Below, one piece after another: positions 60,740-64,000 of a stretch of 64,000 nt of DNA. This stretch comes from Ulva prolifera (Eukaryota; Chlorophyta; Ulvophyceae; Ulvales; Ulvaceae): NCBI GenBank assembly GCA_023078555.1, contig CM041198.1:9409836-9473835 (forward strand). Direction: 5' to 3'. The translations under genes were made by a program, and so were the position numbers. Under the pieces are notes generated by a model. It saw only the letters and a program-made list of their open reading frames with translations. It had not been told where the DNA came from and ran no database searches. The stretch's first letter is position 1. Every line of letters begins with the position of its first letter.

Positions 60740-62289
60740 CTGTGCAACCCAGACCCCAACAAACATTTCGTAAGTTTGATATTGCGCCATGATCTGGCCC
60801 ATCACAGATCCAATCCAGGGCAATGCACAGACATATGGTAGACTACGCGGGTGTGTGGTCAAAAGGGCAGAACGTGACAGTTCACTCTAAAGGTAGATCG
60901 CCATATACATCCACACCACAGAAAAGAAGAAACCCAGTAGCAAATAGATGTAGATGAAATCCATGACTCCAAATCTTCCAGAACCAAAAACGATGTCTTC
61001 AGTGCCTGCTGCCAATGTGGTGTGGCACATCATCCATTGCACATCATCATGTGTGCTGCTGATGCTCGTGTGTACACACAGTGTGACATCTTCAAGACAC
61101 CGCCATGATGCAGTATGCGACCAAGCCCCCTGCCATCGTCATGATTCCAATGAGAAACATTATTGAAGCGCTTCCACCATGTTTAAACGATTTCGTTGTC
61201 ACCCCAGATGGACACAGCCGGATGCTGGAGAAGAATGAGCATTGCTTGCATAGCATCGGCTGCAGGCAGCCGAACAATGTGGGTTGCGGAGGCTTGCTGT
61301 ACTTGCATTCCTGGCCAGCCCATGCCCTGGTTCCATCCTCTGCAGAAATTGTTTATGATTGCACTGTGCAGAATCATGGAAGTGGATGACACAGTAGTGA
61401 CTGGAATACACAGTATCGAACAGCTGTGGAAGACCTTCGCACTTGCAAGTTTCAATCCGCAAGTTGACACCTTCTGCAAAATGGTCCACCAAGATAGCAT
61501 ATAGTGTCACAAGTACTGCCCCCACAACACATGTGACCAGAATTCCGATTGCAGGTTGTTCAGCGCCGAATGCCCTTAGGATTACATATGACAGCAGTGC
61601 CAAGATGCACAATGCCGCCGACCCAATAAGCACAGCGGTCTTACTTGTTGGTCCGATTCCCACATCGACGATGTGCCTGCACGTTCACTCACTTTGCGAA
61701 AAGCCTGCATTTGTCATGTTGGTCCTGGCTCACTTTGAACTGCCGCACCTGTACTGCACAGTTTGGTGCAGACTTTTACCAAAAGTTCCAAGTAATCTGA
61801 ATCTCTGCTCGACCACAAGGCGCTTATTTGTGAAGGTGAGGACGTGGCGAGGAAGTCCGAATGTGAACTCTGCCAGTGTCTGAAATTCATGCAATGTTAA
61901 TTCATCGTCAAGATGACAGGCTCCAGGAAGGGCCTGTTGCCGATCTTGCTTCTTGCTGCCTGTAATTGCCGTCCTGATTTGACGTCCCTTTTGTATGGTA
62001 CATAATCAAGAGCACGATGCTCACCCAAACGCTTTTCTGGGACCGAAGATGGCCGAGGTTCCTTCTTCGACAGAGCCGCATCTTTTATGTGGCCAGCGAA
62101 GGCCTGATCCATAGATGCGATGTAGTCTCTGTCGGGCTGGTCTGCTGCCCGTAGCGGGTCCTGAGCCTGCAGTTGCAACGTTCCGCGCTTTGTGGGCGCT
62201 GCGCTGCTAGTTTGTACAGTCGGCTGGCGATTGGAATTTTCCTTCCTGCAGTCCTCTCCGAAACGAACTGGCCGGTTGACGCCGAACAT
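60740..62289 (-). CDS. Unrecognised multi-pass membrane protein
   Basis: I do not recognise the family. The first exon starts at ATG 62289 (MFGVNRPVRFGEDCRKENSN) with about 120 hydrophilic, basic residues. A 38-nt intron (GTCATC...TTTCAG) would join NRPFLEP in phase to TLAEFTFGLPRHVLTFTNKR and LVVEQRFRLLGTF. That piece looks like a beta-rich PH-like strand pattern. Then come hydrophobic segments: AVLIGSAALCILALLSYVIL and AIGILVTCVVGAVLVTLYAI (about 61640-61470), IMFLIGIMTMAGGLVAYCIM (about 61170), MDFIYIYLLLGFFFSVVW (about 60960-60910), and after a probable 66-nt intron, LPYVCALPWIGSVMGQIMA (about 60830). That makes about five membrane helices. The last readable exon ends at donor 60740/60739, so the C-terminus is missing. 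Soluble N-terminus plus multi-pass core suggests an ER or plasma-membrane protein. Confidence 0.55.
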
Positions 62290-62764
62290 TGAAGTGTGAA
62301 GCTCAACGAGAAGCCTCGAACTGACGAAAGCGACGGATCGGGGAGGTCAGATTCATGTATAAGCACAGAAGTAGTGTAAGTTGTGCTGCTAAAATGGTAA
62401 TTCAAGTTGCTGATGTACGCATCGGCCTGTCTCTTCACCAGGCCTTGTGCAGCTGTGTAGTGATGCACGATCACCGGAATGATTTGCATACAGTAAAAGC
62501 GCCAAAACGCAAGAGGTGAACCAAAACTCCGGGCTCTCATCCACGGGACATGCCGCGAGTAAGGCGAGCTTTTTCATCTGAACAACGAGTTGTTCGCTCA
62601 TGTACTGGTGCAAATGCCTGCTTTTTTGGCACATGACAGCATCCAACTGCCACCAGCCCCCGTGAGTGTTACTGCGCCTGTGCATCTCTCCCCTCAAGTT
62701 CTGGCAGGAAGGCGCGATCTGTAGCTACTTGCTCAACAACGGCATCATCGATCTTCCTTTATGA
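62290..62764. other. Possible divergent promoter region
   Basis: About 475 bp between the start of the minus-strand membrane protein and the beginning of the open plus-strand frame. Short minus-strand frames here have no motif. It is the natural place for both promoters, though the plus-strand gene may have upstream exons here. Confidence 0.35.
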
Positions 62765-64000
62765 CGCGGTACGTCGCGCTTTGCTCGCTATGGTACACAA
62801 CATGTGATCCATGGATACACGATCTCCCACTTGAACATGCCGTGTCCTGTTTTGTTTTCGAACAACGCATGTAAGATGCAGGCCCAGCTGATACGGATCA
62901 TTAGGCACCAGGAAAGGCACTGCAACGCTCCATCTTACTCTCCCCCTGCAGAGCCCTTCTGCCCAGGGGCATGCCATGGCATGGAGCACCCCCATGACAT
63001 AACACCTTGCACAAACGCCGACAAGATTACGCCTCCACCTGGTACACCTTGTCCGCCTGTGCTCCAGACAGCTGCACAAGCCGTGGGCCAGGCGTGTTCT
63101 GTCACAGAAAACGCATCGGCCTCAAGGTCACCAGTGACGTCACCTACGATTGAACCCAGTCCAGAACAGCAAGGCGCCCCGGCTCGGCGGGTTCTTTTGC
63201 CACGAAGCTGCAGAAAGCCTGCACCACCGATTCGATCAGCGCTTTCTCTGCTAGACCCGCTCCCACCGAAGCACCCTTGGCAGCTCTCACAGTTTCAGCT
63301 GGCGGCGTACACTGCACATGCCCCCCTGCCGCGTACCATCTCGTCCGCTGAATGCCTGTGCTCAGGTTCAACATCTGTAGGGCTCCGGTACCGTATCATG
63401 CGCAAGGCAGTGGATGCCAAGTCCATATGTGAATTCAGCCTCAGGCAGAGCAGTACGGAGGGGAAAGAGACAGCAAATGATGATGTGAAAGCAAACACGC
63501 GTGAAGCTGTGGAGGAATCTGAACGCCGTCGCCTCTGCAAGTCGGCTCCAGCCCGGGGCAATGGAAGTGGAGAGCGCTTGCATGTCCAAGGCATACCCTC
63601 TCAACCTCCTGCTCCTCCATCACGAGAAGCTGGGTTGTCATCCAAGCCCTACACGTGCAGCGTTTGCAATGCTGGCACTGCCAGGGCTGACATGACGGCT
63701 CGTTCACATTGCAAGTCATGCAGCAAGCTGTGCACACAACTGCGGTCCCGTCATGGAAAGCTGAAGTACTTGCAAGCTGCGTATCAGCAGCTGGGCACCA
63801 CAGCTCAGCATCCTGCTGTGTTGAAGTTGGCTACACGGCTTGCTCAGGATGATGAAGGCGCTGTTGCGGCTCCAAGTTCAGCAGATGTGACTGGCGAGGC
63901 CCTCCAGCATGGCACAGCCCTCCAAAGCAGGCAGCAGTCAGATCTACAGCCTCTTTACAGAAGCGAAGTCACTGAAGTCACGCCACGCACGTCGCAAATG
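62765..64000 (+). CDS. Unrecognised protein with Cys/His cluster, running off the right edge
   Basis: One frame is open without a stop from 62765 to the last base (412 codons). Candidate starts are ATGs at 62837, 62876 and 62981; none is preferred strongly, and an upstream exon is possible. The sequence is Ser/Pro/Ala/Gln-rich with a short conserved-looking module near 63650-63750: KPYTCSVCNAGTARADMTAR followed by SHCKSCSKLCTQLRS, giving C-x2-C-x14-C-x2-C-x3-C with a His next to the third Cys. Then comes a basic helix (RHGKLKYLQAAYQQL). This could be a small zinc-binding fold. The rest looks disordered. No family was recognised. Composition and length argue that it is a real gene, truncated by the window edge. 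Confidence 0.6.

Noticed and set aside
36919-61010. Reassigned stop codons (TAA/TAG as Gln), suggested by in-frame TAG or TAA near 36919, 42945 and 60890
   Set aside because: The ABCG transporter ends exactly at TAG after NFQKR, as its family does, and FKBP and GAF genes also end at TAA or TAG. The other cases are explained by short introns or a broken frame. No conserved Gln position is encoded by TAR.

Overview
The window looks like nuclear DNA of a green alga (Chlorophyta). The genes are rich in canonical GT-AG introns, mostly about 50-450 nt with a few near 1 kb. They encode green-lineage proteins: a thylakoid-lumen FKBP with a bipartite-looking N-terminus, a complex-I type gamma carbonic anhydrase, a THH1/TOM1/TOM3 seven-helix protein and a plant-type full-size ABCG/PDR transporter. 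Base composition is near 50% GC. No rRNA, tRNA, CRISPR array or intact mobile element was recognised. The taxonomic placement is inference.

Layout from left to right. A Ser/Thr kinase with a very long Ser-rich tail (minus, 675-4279) is followed by a 2.2 kb spacer, then a WDR76/CMR1-like WD40 protein (plus, 6527-9066) and a TOM1/THH1 membrane protein (plus, about 9977-11517). A 13 kb full-size ABCG (PDR) transporter fills 12353-25335 on the minus strand. Behind it on the same strand lie a lumenal FKBP (25986-28558) and a long coiled-coil protein with a weak kinesin-motor resemblance (30146-35574). A 2 kb spacer then holds two related GC-rich repeats around an interrupted zinc-finger-like frame (36428-37300). 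Next come PIG-T of the GPI transamidase (minus, 37648-40459), a group of unrecognised minus-strand exons (40761-44018) and two small unrecognised frames (44207-44846).

The right third holds a Nudix hydrolase (minus, 45811-46691), a protein with coiled coils and four tandem GAF domains (minus, 48791 to about 54943), gamma carbonic anhydrase (plus, 55305-56859), soluble inorganic pyrophosphatase (minus, 58157-59794), an unrecognised multi-pass membrane protein (minus, 60740-62289), and a frame that stays open to the right edge and carries a Cys/His cluster (plus, 62765-64000, incomplete).

These are mostly unrelated housekeeping and signalling genes; no operon-like logic is expected or seen. 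The links that exist are spatial. The GAF protein and carbonic anhydrase probably start back to back, as do the membrane protein and the right-edge gene. TOM1/ABCG and carbonic anhydrase/pyrophosphatase converge. Exon borders given to the base come from reading GT/AG sites and phase by eye; borders marked 'about' are approximate, and several 5' ends are unresolved.
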